Source: Zunongwangia pacifica
Lineage (GTDB): Bacteria > Bacteroidota > Bacteroidia > Flavobacteriales > Flavobacteriaceae
Length of the DNA stretch: 56,697 bases
Reading direction: 5' to 3'
NCBI RefSeq assembly: GCF_023499215.1
Contig: NZ_JAKHSK010000032.1
Coordinates: 1 to 56,697 of the forward strand
In this document: in pieces, positions 48,101 through 54,057 of the stretch
How the letters are laid out: the number at the start of each line of letters is the position of its first letter
How positions within the stretch are numbered: the first letter of the stretch is position 1
Made by a program: the position numbers and the translations under genes
Notes under the pieces: generated by a model
Seen by the model: the letters and a program-made list of their open reading frames with translations, nothing else
What the model was told of the DNA's origin: nothing
Databases searched by the model: none

Positions 48101-49308
48101 CGTCTCCCTACGGTTCTTGTTTTAGTTTTTCCCGTTTCTTTATCAAAATATTCTTGTTCCCAACTTTCAAACTGGCAGAAGCTTATCAGTGATTTTTGAG
48201 ATTTTATTTTGCGTTGATAGAAAATAACAATATCTCTTATTTCTTGTTTTAATTCATCTGTTAAATTGGCATAGAAATTTGATTGGGTTTTCCAAATTTG
48301 TTCAAATTCATCTAAATAGTCCTGACGATAGAAAACCTGATTTTTGAGTGAGGTGTGCGGATTTTTTGCTATTTGTTTATAAAGGAATTCACCTACAGTT
48401 TCTTTATTAAGGTATAGCTTTTTACTTCTATCTGAAATACCCCCTAAATAACCACTAGATTGATTTATATCATTATTGATTTCTTGTAAAACAATGGCTA
48501 GTTGTTCTAAATCTAACTTCTCCGACAATCCTTTTACCCTCCAATGATAGTTTTCTATAGTTTTTTCTCTTCCTTTTATTATACGCTTGATTCCCTTTAT
48601 ATTAAAAGGTTTTTGGCAAATCGCCCAAGTTTGAGATTTATTTTTACCATCTAATTCTTTAAATAATTCATCCGTTAAAATTTCAAGGTAAAATGTTTTT
48701 TGATTGTTCCAAATCTTATTGAATTCTTGTTTTAAATCTGAGCGATAAAAATCCGGGATATATTTCCTATCATTTTCAAGCAATTCAAGAGCATATTGTC
48801 CTGGTGTAATATCTTGCTCGTAGAGTTCTTTTGCGATTGCCATTCCATCAATTGCTTGCCCTTCTTCATCATTACTAGCCTTTCTACTACTTTTATACCC
48901 CCTTTTTTTATTGATGGCTAAAAGAACTTTTGCAAAATCTTCTAAATCAATTCGCTCTCTTGCAGCCTTAGCTCTTAAAGAGAGTGTTTGGTGTGTTGTG
49001 CCTTTTCCTATTTCGGTAAGTGGCGCCTCTTTAGTAATAATGTGATTCTCTATTAGAATTTCAATAAGATTTTCTCTTCTTAATTTATAGCGTTGCAAAT
49101 TACGGCGAGCTCCTCGTTTTAATGTCCGGTCTGCATTGGTTGATAATGGGCGACCTTTTTCAAAATTGGTTTTTTCATCAATTGTTAAGGGATTAACGCG
49201 CACCCCAAGTTTTATGATTTGTGAGGTTTCTGTTTCATTCTCTGCTTCGTTTACCAAAGCCCAGCCAATCGAGTTGGTGCCTAAATCTAGTCCTAATATT
49301 TTTTTCAT
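45142..49308 (-). CDS. cas9: Cas9, type II-C RNA-guided DNA endonuclease
   Basis: The effector that cuts DNA with crRNA and tracrRNA. I start at ATG 49308 (MKKILGLDLGTNSIGWAL, 1388 residues); an in-frame ATG at 49350 adds 14 unusual residues. All catalytic positions are present: RuvC-I D8, RuvC-II E700 (RIELAREL), HNH H784 (DIEHIIP) with Asn near 807, and RuvC-III H955 and D958 (HHAMDAL). An Arg-rich bridge helix (RRNLQRYKLRRENL) lies at about residues 60-75. The length is that of the large II-C Cas9 group of Bacteroidota. There is no csn2 or cas4, which supports II-C. PAM unknown. cas1 follows after 6 bp. Confidence 0.97.
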   Translation of the reverse strand: MKKILGLDLGTNSIGWALVNEAENETETSQIIKLGVRVNPLTIDEKTNFEKGRPLSTNADRTLKRGARRNLQRYKLRRENLIEILIENHIITKEAPLTEIGKGTTHQTLSLRAKAARERIDLEDFAKVLLAINKKRGYKSSRKASNDEEGQAIDGMAIAKELYEQDITPGQYALELLENDRKYIPDFYRSDLKQEFNKIWNNQKTFYLEILTDELFKELDGKNKSQTWAICQKPFNIKGIKRIIKGREKTIENYHWRVKGLSEKLDLEQLAIVLQEINNDINQSSGYLGGISDRSKKLYLNKETVGEFLYKQIAKNPHTSLKNQVFYRQDYLDEFEQIWKTQSNFYANLTDELKQEIRDIVIFYQRKIKSQKSLISFCQFESWEQEYFDKETGKTKTRTVGRRVIPKSSPLFQEFKIWQNLNHLVFTNSETDEKIEIKEVEQEIRKELFEELNLRGDLNPNDLLKILRSQFKIGKLSNWKCNFEKIEGNRTNAALFNIYQKISDFEGYGIDWNKSNAKKIRKELKATFPEIGINASILEFDAYKKQLTNQSSYELWHLLYSAEEDFKISEQDKLIYGNSSVSLKKKLHLKFGFNPEYAKMLANLSLMSDYGNLSAKAIKKILPYLEDGHLYSEACRLAGYNHSKSLTAEDLEKFEPKAKLDLLKKNSLRNPVVEKILNQMVNVVNQVIDNYGKPDGVRIELARELKKSAKERAEMTKGIADGTRRNEEIKKIITQKFGIPNPTKSDVVRYRLWQELESRGYKDIFTDKYISPDKIFSSEIDIEHIIPKALLFDDSFSNKTLSFRNVNLKKANRTALDFITQDYQSNVEAYKERVETLNKDNHISKGKRNKLLMSLKDIPDGFIERDLRNSQYIARKAKRMLYEVFPNEVLATSGSITDKLRSDWDLINVMKELNLPKYKALGLTKYEERLDKGTEEIFKHEVIKDWTKRNDHRHHAMDALAVAFTTHNHIQYINNLNARKDITQDNHPIIKNIENLITEVNSKGKRVFKAPMSSFRENAKEQIEAILVSFKNKNKVVTKNINQTKKEGGFNYQKAKTPRGQLHKETIYGKSKQPLEKPVKINSRFSKKQAGLIINFKEQEAVLHHLKKYDNNEKIAFSNKTLKSDPIQVNGSPLREVKIFEEIFTIRKDINPDNFKTQKHLDKIIDKGIKEVMKKRLEEYNGDFKTAFSDLDKNPIWLNQSKGITIKRATISGVSNAEPLHQAKDHLGNIILDDNGKEIPTDYVSTGNNHHVAIYQDEIGNLQEEVVSFYEAVIRKNQDQPIIKKQHPKGWKFLFMMKQNEMFVFPSENFNPHEIDLLDEKNAAIISPNLFRVQKIATKNYMFRHHLETEVTNNLDFTYRHFQATEWLRNLCKVRIDHIGRIVQIGEY

Positions 49309-49354
49309 ACTTAGATATAATGAAAATACTTTATTGTTGTAAATATACATATTA

Positions 49355-49366
49355 TAATTCTACATA
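49355..49366 (-). promoter_or_regulatory. Candidate Cas9 self-target in the cas9 promoter
   Basis: Minus-strand TATGTAGAATTA is identical to the 12 bases directly before the solitary degenerate repeat at 49518. If that RNA guides Cas9, these bases are its seed target. The next bases on the non-target strand (PAM position) are TAATATGT. The site covers the predicted -7 box and start of cas9 transcription. Confidence 0.6.
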
Positions 49367-49395
49367 AATAGAAAATGTTTATTATCTTTGTCAAA
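49363..49395 (-). promoter_or_regulatory. Predicted cas9 promoter
   Basis: Minus-strand TTTG (49395-49392), 21 bp, TATTTATG (49370-49363), one mismatch from the -7 consensus. The transcript would start near 49356 and have a leader of about 48 nt to the ATG at 49308. The -33 area is the small palindrome CTTTG-T-CAAAG. Confidence 0.5.
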
Positions 49396-49481
49396 GAAAT
49401 TTTCATATTTGAATTGACGAATTCATTTTGTTAAGGTCCAAACTTGACTTGTTAGTCTCCCAAGGATTAATAATGAAAATT

Positions 49482-49568
49482 TTTTTTGCATCTAATACTA
49501 TTTTATATGTAGAATTAGTTGTGAATTGTTTTCAGTTTAAACCACCTCATTAACAGTGAGGTGGTTTT
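49482..49568 (+). ncRNA. Putative crRNA-like regulatory RNA (scaRNA-like) with degenerate repeat
   Basis: GTTGTGAATTGTTTTCAG (49518-49535) equals repeat positions 1-18 except for C to T at position 12. That change still allows a G-U pair with the tracrRNA antirepeat. The 30 bases before it (49488-49517) sit where a spacer would be. An 11-bp hairpin (49539-49549 with 49557-49567) followed by TTTT can end the RNA. The last 12 nt of the guide match the cas9 promoter at 49355-49366. The start of the RNA is uncertain; a weak TTG-N21-TAATAATG at 49444-49475 is the best promoter seen. Existence of the RNA is inferred. Confidence 0.6.
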
Positions 49569-49658
49569 CCATTCTCTTAATTTTTTAACATTTTAAAGTT
49601 AACAATAAAATTTTTAGTTGGATTACGGTTTCCCATAAATGCCTTTAGAAAAGTTTTG

Positions 49659-49666
49659 TATATTTG
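49659..49666 (+). promoter_or_regulatory. -7 box TATATTTG of tracrRNA
   Basis: TATATTTG is a perfect TAnnTTTG box 7 bp before the predicted tracrRNA start. A -33 TTG at the usual distance is not seen. Confidence 0.65.
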
Positions 49667-49672
49667 TATTAT

Positions 49673-49754
49673 AATTCTGAAAGCAATTCACAATAAGGAT
49701 TATTCCGTTGTGAAAACATTCAAGGTGGCAGATTCATTTTTGTCACCTTTTTTT
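49673..49754 (+). ncRNA. tracrRNA
   Basis: The antirepeat ATTCTGAAAGCAATTCACAA (49674-49693) is the exact complement of repeat positions 2-21, with pairing extendable by about 4 bp through a G-U. It is followed by a nexus-like AAGGATTATTCCGTTGTG, then a 9-bp terminator hairpin (49722-49730 with 49741-49749) and a T run. Size is about 82 nt. The gene is divergent from cas9. Order and elements match known tracrRNAs; the 5' end is inferred from the -7 box. Confidence 0.9.
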
Positions 49755-49771
49755 AATTCATCGAGGACTTT

Positions 49772-49787
49772 CTATACATATGTATAG
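49772..49787. repeat. 16-bp perfect palindrome downstream of tracrRNA
   Basis: CTATACATATGTATAG is fully self-complementary. It lies between the tracrRNA terminator and the nucleotidyltransferase gene and may be an operator for the latter; no factor is known. Confidence 0.4.
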
Positions 49788-49900
49788 GTGAATGTTATAC
49801 TTAAACTATGGCTAGCAGCCAACCGGAAACAGTGCCTATATAATCTCCCCAATTTTCCCTATTTTCGTTACCACGCTAACGATGAGCAAACCTGAGAAAA

Positions 49901-50677
49901 ATGGAAATGGAGCAAAAAATTAGTCAGTATTTAGAAAGGGTTGAGCAAGAGCATCAAGTGAACATCCTGTTGGCCTGTGAAACAGGATCCCGCGCTTGGG
50001 GATTTCCTTCGCCCGATAGTGATTTTGATATCCGAATCATTTACATCCACTCTAAAGACTGGTATTTATCGCTGAGCGAGAAAAAGGACAGCCTGGAATT
50101 GATGTTCGAGAATAACGAAATTGATATCACCGGCTGGGATTTGCGCAAGTCGTTGCGGCTGCTGCAAAAATCCAATCCGCCGTTATTGGAGCGCATCCAA
50201 TCGCCCATTATTTATAAAGCCGATACGCATTTTGTAAAAGAAATTCAGCAATTGGCCGGTAGTCAGTATTCCAGAATTGCCACCATTCACCATTACCTGA
50301 GTATGGCGAAAAAGTTCCTGGATGAGCTGGAAAGTGCCGAGACCTACAAACTCAAAAAATTCTTTTACGCCTTACGTTCGGCGGTTGCCTGTAAATGGAT
50401 TGTTGAAAAAGAAGAGATGCCGCCCATTGAATTCAAAAAAATGCGGGAAGGGTTGGCTATAGAAGAAAAGCTCTTAAAACGGATCGAAGAACTCATCGAT
50501 TTAAAAGCCACCCAAAGTGAAACCTATTTGCACCAGGGAGAAGCGCCACTCTTCGCGTTGATGCATTCCTGTGTAGCGCTGGCCGAAGAGCAGCGAACGT
50601 CCTTACCCGCTTCCAACGGCAGTTTGAAAGATTTGGATGCCTTTTTTCTAAAAATGGTACATCGGTATGACGATTGA
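49901..50677 (+). CDS. Nucleotidyltransferase of PF10127 (RlaP-like) type, first of a pair
   Basis: A 258-residue protein of the DNA-polymerase-beta-like nucleotidyltransferase fold. The active-site pattern GSRAWGFPSPDSDFDIR (about residues 28-44) supplies the Gly-Ser and the Asp-x-Asp metal ligands. Members of PF10127/RlaP are often near RNA-repair genes (RNA ligase, RtcB), but none is found here. The substrate is unknown. The next gene starts 11 bp before its stop, so the two are translationally coupled. It has somewhat higher GC than the CRISPR genes. Confidence 0.8.
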   Translation: MEMEQKISQYLERVEQEHQVNILLACETGSRAWGFPSPDSDFDIRIIYIHSKDWYLSLSEKKDSLELMFENNEIDITGWDLRKSLRLLQKSNPPLLERIQSPIIYKADTHFVKEIQQLAGSQYSRIATIHHYLSMAKKFLDELESAETYKLKKFFYALRSAVACKWIVEKEEMPPIEFKKMREGLAIEEKLLKRIEELIDLKATQSETYLHQGEAPLFALMHSCVALAEEQRTSLPASNGSLKDLDAFFLKMVHRYDD

Positions 50678-51731
50678 AGACTTAAAACAACAAAAGCTCA
50701 TTATTTTAGAATGCATTAGCGAAAGTAAGGCTTATGGGTTAGATACACCAGAATCCGATACCGATATTAAAGGCGTGTTTATCTTGCCCAAAAAAGATTT
50801 CTATGGATTAAATTATATTCCGCAAGTCAGCAATGCTACGAATGATATCGTCTATTATGAATTGGGGCGTTACCTGGAATTACTTTCGGTGAATAATCCT
50901 AATATTTTAGAATTGCTCAATACGCCGCCATCGGCGGTACTTTACAAGCATCCGCTGTTAGATCGTATCGATTCCCGACGAATCTTATCAAAACTCTGTA
51001 AAAACACCTTTGGGAAGTTTGCCATTTCCCAAATAAAGAAAGCCAAAGGTTTAAAGAAAAAGATCGTGAATCCGGTAGAAAAAGAATGCAAAAGCGTACT
51101 ATCTTTCTGTTATGTAAATCACGAACAGGGAGCGATTCCGTTGCCAGACTATCTCGCCTTAAAAAACTGGAAACAGGAAGATTGCGGACTCATCAACATT
51201 CCGCATATGAAAAATATGTACGGCTTATTTTATGGTGCGCAGTTAGGCTATAAAGGCATTATGCAGCACGAGCAATCCAACGACGTGAGTTTAAGTTCCA
51301 TTCCCAAAGAAGAAAAGCAGCAGGCCTTGTTGTATTTTAATAAAGACGGTTATTCCAGTTACTGCAAGGAATATAAAGAGTATTGGAATTGGGTAAAACA
51401 CCGAAACGAAGCCCGCTACCAAAATACCCAAAACCACGGAAAGAACTACGACGCGAAAAATATGATGCATACCTTCCGACTCTTAGAAATGGCGCTGGAA
51501 ATTGCCAGAGAAAAACAAATCAACGTACAACGTCCTAACCGCGAGTTTTTACTGGAAATTAAAAGCGGAAAATTCGCTTACGATACGCTTTTGGCCCAGG
51601 CAAATAAATTGCAGGCTCAACTGGAAGAAGCTTTTCAACAGACCGACTTACCCGAGCATCCCGATCTTCACTACATCAATCAATTAGCCTATGAGTTGCG
51701 GGAAGGCTTGTATCGGGAAGGGTTTTATTAA
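50667..51731 (+). CDS. Nucleotidyltransferase of PF10127 (RlaP-like) type, second of a pair
   Basis: A 354-residue paralogue of the preceding protein. The active-site pattern is SESKAYGLDTPESDTDIKG (about residues 17-35), with the first Gly-Ser replaced by Glu-Ser but the Asp-x-Asp kept. The C-terminal half is helical, with KNMMHTFRLLEMALEIA. The 3' end of this gene, coding DLPEHPDLHYINQLAYEL, is repeated in diverged form at 53614-53718. Function unknown; substrate likely a nucleic acid or protein, by family. Confidence 0.8.
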   Translation: MTIEDLKQQKLIILECISESKAYGLDTPESDTDIKGVFILPKKDFYGLNYIPQVSNATNDIVYYELGRYLELLSVNNPNILELLNTPPSAVLYKHPLLDRIDSRRILSKLCKNTFGKFAISQIKKAKGLKKKIVNPVEKECKSVLSFCYVNHEQGAIPLPDYLALKNWKQEDCGLINIPHMKNMYGLFYGAQLGYKGIMQHEQSNDVSLSSIPKEEKQQALLYFNKDGYSSYCKEYKEYWNWVKHRNEARYQNTQNHGKNYDAKNMMHTFRLLEMALEIAREKQINVQRPNREFLLEIKSGKFAYDTLLAQANKLQAQLEEAFQQTDLPEHPDLHYINQLAYELREGLYREGFY

Positions 51732-51855
51732 ATAGACGTTTTCAATTTCATAACTACCCTTTAGGTAAGATAGCTAGGGGAAGTTTAGGGGTTTAGGAGA
51801 AAATAGAGTTGAATAGCTGATGGCAGTTTGGTTTGATTTTAGGAGAACCAAAGGG
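51732..51855. other. Spacer region before the MITE-like element
   Basis: No gene or clear motif is seen. Confidence 0.4.
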
Positions 51856-52025
51856 TACTAACCTGAGTTCGATATAAATGTTTATGCAGGCATTTTGGAT
51901 CATTGAGTGAATTTTCAAGGAAAATTTGTATCGAAATGCTGCCAAAATGGAAACTTCGATACAAAATCTTTTGCCAAGATTTCACTCAGTTTCCGAAATT
52001 TTCTTAGATCGAACTCAGGTTACTA
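51856..52025. mobile_element. MITE-like element of about 170 bp
   Basis: Ends TACTAACCTGAGTTCGAT and its complement (52008-52025) match at 17 of 18 positions. The whole element is close to a palindrome, with inner arms around TTGTATCGAAATG and CTTCGATACAAAAT. The inner sequence CATTGAGTGAATTTTC resembles the dispersed repeat around cas1-cas2. It has no coding capacity. Such elements usually need a transposase elsewhere. Confidence 0.6.
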
Positions 52026-52158
52026 ATAATTTTAAAAAGCTAAACTTGTAGGAGGGAAGCGGAACAACGCAAAAGATAGTTCAACTACGCTCCATACAGG
52101 CTTCGGATTTTGCCTAAGCAACAAACTGGGTTTTGGGCTGTGTTGGAATTTGATGGAT

Positions 52159-52818
52159 TTAGTTTTTAGAACTTCTAATGTTTTGCACTTCTTCCTCTAT
52201 ATCTAATTTGATAATTTCCCAAACTTTGTCTTTATAACAATTGGGTGTGAAATCATCTTCAGCTAAAGAAAAATCTATACATTGTTCTAAAAGCTCTTCT
52301 CTTCCTGCGCCATAAGGATTTCGTTGTTCATAGAAGTCTAACATTTGCGCTAAGGTAAATACATCTAAAAGCTCGTGGATGTCCCAAAAATCTTTTTTAC
52401 GACCACCATTAGCAATCACTTCAAACTTCATTGCTGCTATTTCTTCAAGAGAGGCTAAACGTATATCACCTTCTTGTAATAATGGAAAAACAAAAGGATC
52501 TGTATAATAGATGTCCAATTTAATTGCTTGATGTTCATCTACACCAACAAAATAAGACCTTCCAAATACAACTTCACCAACAGCTGGTGTTGTTACATAA
52601 GCAAATACATCATTTAAAATTTCTTCTAAACGCTCAAAATCAATACTGCCATATGCTGCATCTGTAAATAAATCTATATCTATAGATGCTCTGTGCCCTA
52701 GTAGTAAACTTAATGAGGTACCACCAACTAACCTAAAACTATTAAATTCTTTAATAGTCATTAAGGTATTTAAAGATTTCCAAAGTAAATCGGAAACGGT
52801 ATGGAGGTGTAAAGGCAT
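52159..52818 (-). CDS. AbiEii/AbiGii-type nucleotidyltransferase toxin
   Basis: A 219-residue protein, likely toxin of a type IV-like toxin-antitoxin pair. The motif GGTSLSLLLGHRASIDID (about residues 32-49) contains the Gly-Thr-Ser and the Asp-x-Asp of the MNT/AbiEii fold. AIKLDIYYTDPF and ASLEEIAAMKFEVI continue the family pattern. Related toxins modify tRNA or other targets with nucleotides. The upstream gene (52827) codes for its probable antitoxin, 8 bp before. Confidence 0.85.
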   Translation of the reverse strand: MPLHLHTVSDLLWKSLNTLMTIKEFNSFRLVGGTSLSLLLGHRASIDIDLFTDAAYGSIDFERLEEILNDVFAYVTTPAVGEVVFGRSYFVGVDEHQAIKLDIYYTDPFVFPLLQEGDIRLASLEEIAAMKFEVIANGGRKKDFWDIHELLDVFTLAQMLDFYEQRNPYGAGREELLEQCIDFSLAEDDFTPNCYKDKVWEIIKLDIEEEVQNIRSSKN

Positions 52819-52826
52819 TTTAAAAC

Positions 52827-53351
52827 TTAAATCAGTTGAAAGTCGTCTACATTTTTTTGAAATGAAGAGAAACGGGATTGTTTAATAGACTTGGCTATTC
52901 TTGAAACTGTGCTTTTACCGTAGAATTTTATGATTTCATTGATTTCTTTATCATTACCACGTTCTAAAACTCTTTTAATAATGGCACGTTTATTTTTGTT
53001 CCAATCTATTTTATCAAATGAGGTATCCCAAAATAGTACTTTTCTAAAATTGTTTAAATCTGGTGTTCTTTTACTATTTTCAGTCAATTTACTTTTTACT
53101 TCATACCCGGCTTGCAGCATCATAAAATAATCTTCTTCTATATGAAAGTAATTTGCCAATTTAATGGATAACGCTGGATTGATACCTCTCTTTTGATTTA
53201 TAATAGCACTAATGGTTTGCTTATGCTCACCTATAGACATAGCTAATTGAGCGCTTTTAATATTATTTCGCTTTATTTCACGGGATAATATTAGCCCTGG
53301 ATGTATGCCTTTTATTTTAGCTATTTTAGGTAACATAGTTTCTTTTGTCAT
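52827..53351 (-). CDS. XRE-family HTH antitoxin
   Basis: A 174-residue protein. The first ~80 residues contain a HigA-type helix-turn-helix (AQLAMSIGEHKQTISAIINQKRGINPALSIKLANYF). The C-terminal part, VLFWDTSFDKIDWNKNKRAIIKRVLERGN, resembles DUF6922, common in such antitoxins (recalled). The start is ATG 53351 or ATG 53336. The predicted start of transcription lies at the first ATG, so either the mRNA is leaderless or the second ATG is used. It likely represses its own promoter through the palindrome at 53377-53396. Confidence 0.82.
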   Translation of the reverse strand: MTKETMLPKIAKIKGIHPGLILSREIKRNNIKSAQLAMSIGEHKQTISAIINQKRGINPALSIKLANYFHIEEDYFMMLQAGYEVKSKLTENSKRTPDLNNFRKVLFWDTSFDKIDWNKNKRAIIKRVLERGNDKEINEIIKFYGKSTVSRIAKSIKQSRFSSFQKNVDDFQLI

Positions 53352-53354
53352 ACA

Positions 53355-53396
53355 AAGGTAGGTATAAATAGATTAGTAAACAAAATCGTTTACTTT
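53355..53396 (-). promoter_or_regulatory. Promoter and operator of the toxin-antitoxin operon
   Basis: Minus-strand TTTTG (53387-53383), 20 bp, TACCTTTG (53362-53355) is a complete Bacteroidota promoter. AGTAAAC (53377-53383) and GTTTACT (53390-53396) form a perfect 7-bp inverted repeat over the -33 element, where a repressor would block it. Confidence 0.7.
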
Positions 53397-53613
53397 TTAT
53401 GAGTAGTAATCTACTATTATAAATCCTTCCTTTAATTGTTCAGCATCTGGACTTGGTATTCACATCGCAAATAGCTTTGAAAACAACGTAATTTTTTTAA
53501 AAAGCGGTCTTTTATTTTTTGGTTTTACAGTATAAGCCTGAAAATAAAGACTTAGTCTATAATAGTAACACCAGATACAACAACATAGCTAAAGCATTAA
53601 AAGTTGACTTTTA
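53397..53613. other. AT-rich stretch before the gene remnant
   Basis: No credible gene in this part. It has no visible match to the second nucleotidyltransferase gene; the match starts only near 53614. Confidence 0.4.
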
Positions 53614-53718
53614 CCCGCTTTTAAAAATTCTGAATTACCCGAACATCCCGATCTTCACTACATCAATCAATTAGCCTACGAGTTGCGGGAAACGTTTTAT
53701 CAGGAAGGGGTTTACTAG
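53614..53718 (+). pseudogene. Remnant of a second copy of the PF10127 gene 3' end
   Basis: The frame reads PAFKNSELPEHPDLHYINQL onward to the stop at 53716-53718. It parallels EAFQQTDLPEHPDLHYIN at the end of the gene at 50667-51731. The last ~87 bases agree at roughly 85%, with a perfect run of about 34 bp, and most changes keep the frame. Only the tail is present, without a start. It looks like the end of a diverged allele left behind by recombination or by an insertion. Confidence 0.8.
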
Positions 53719-54057
53719 CCTATTTTTTTGAAGATCTTTCATAAATCATAATAAGAAACCTTCACCGTTTTGTCACACTGAGCGGAGTCGAAGTGCGCTT
53801 TTCCGTGACACCTATCGAAACGCAATAACAAAACCAACGATTGATTACAAATTATGGGTAATCAATTCAATTAAAATCCTTTTTCAGTTTATGGGTTTCC
53901 GTAGGGAAAAATAGGTGAAGAAACGTAGTATTGCGCCTATCATTAAAATCTTGTAGTACCGATAAATGTTCCTTTTACTCCATTAAAGTTAAAATCACTG
54001 ATGAGTAAATAGACTTAAAATTTCTATATTTAACAATTCAAAAGCAACAACTCACGA
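53719..54057. other. Intergenic region before hsdM with a dispersed repeat
   Basis: GTCACACTGAGCGGAGTCGA (53772-53791) and AAGTGCG are the well-known Bacteroidota intergenic repeat type. No gene is seen. AT-rich sequence leads to the hsdM ATG. Confidence 0.5.

Noticed and set aside
49309-49350. Cas9 start at ATG 49350
   Set aside because: Adds 14 residues unlike other Cas9 N-termini. It cannot be fully ruled out, because the predicted start site is only a few bases upstream.
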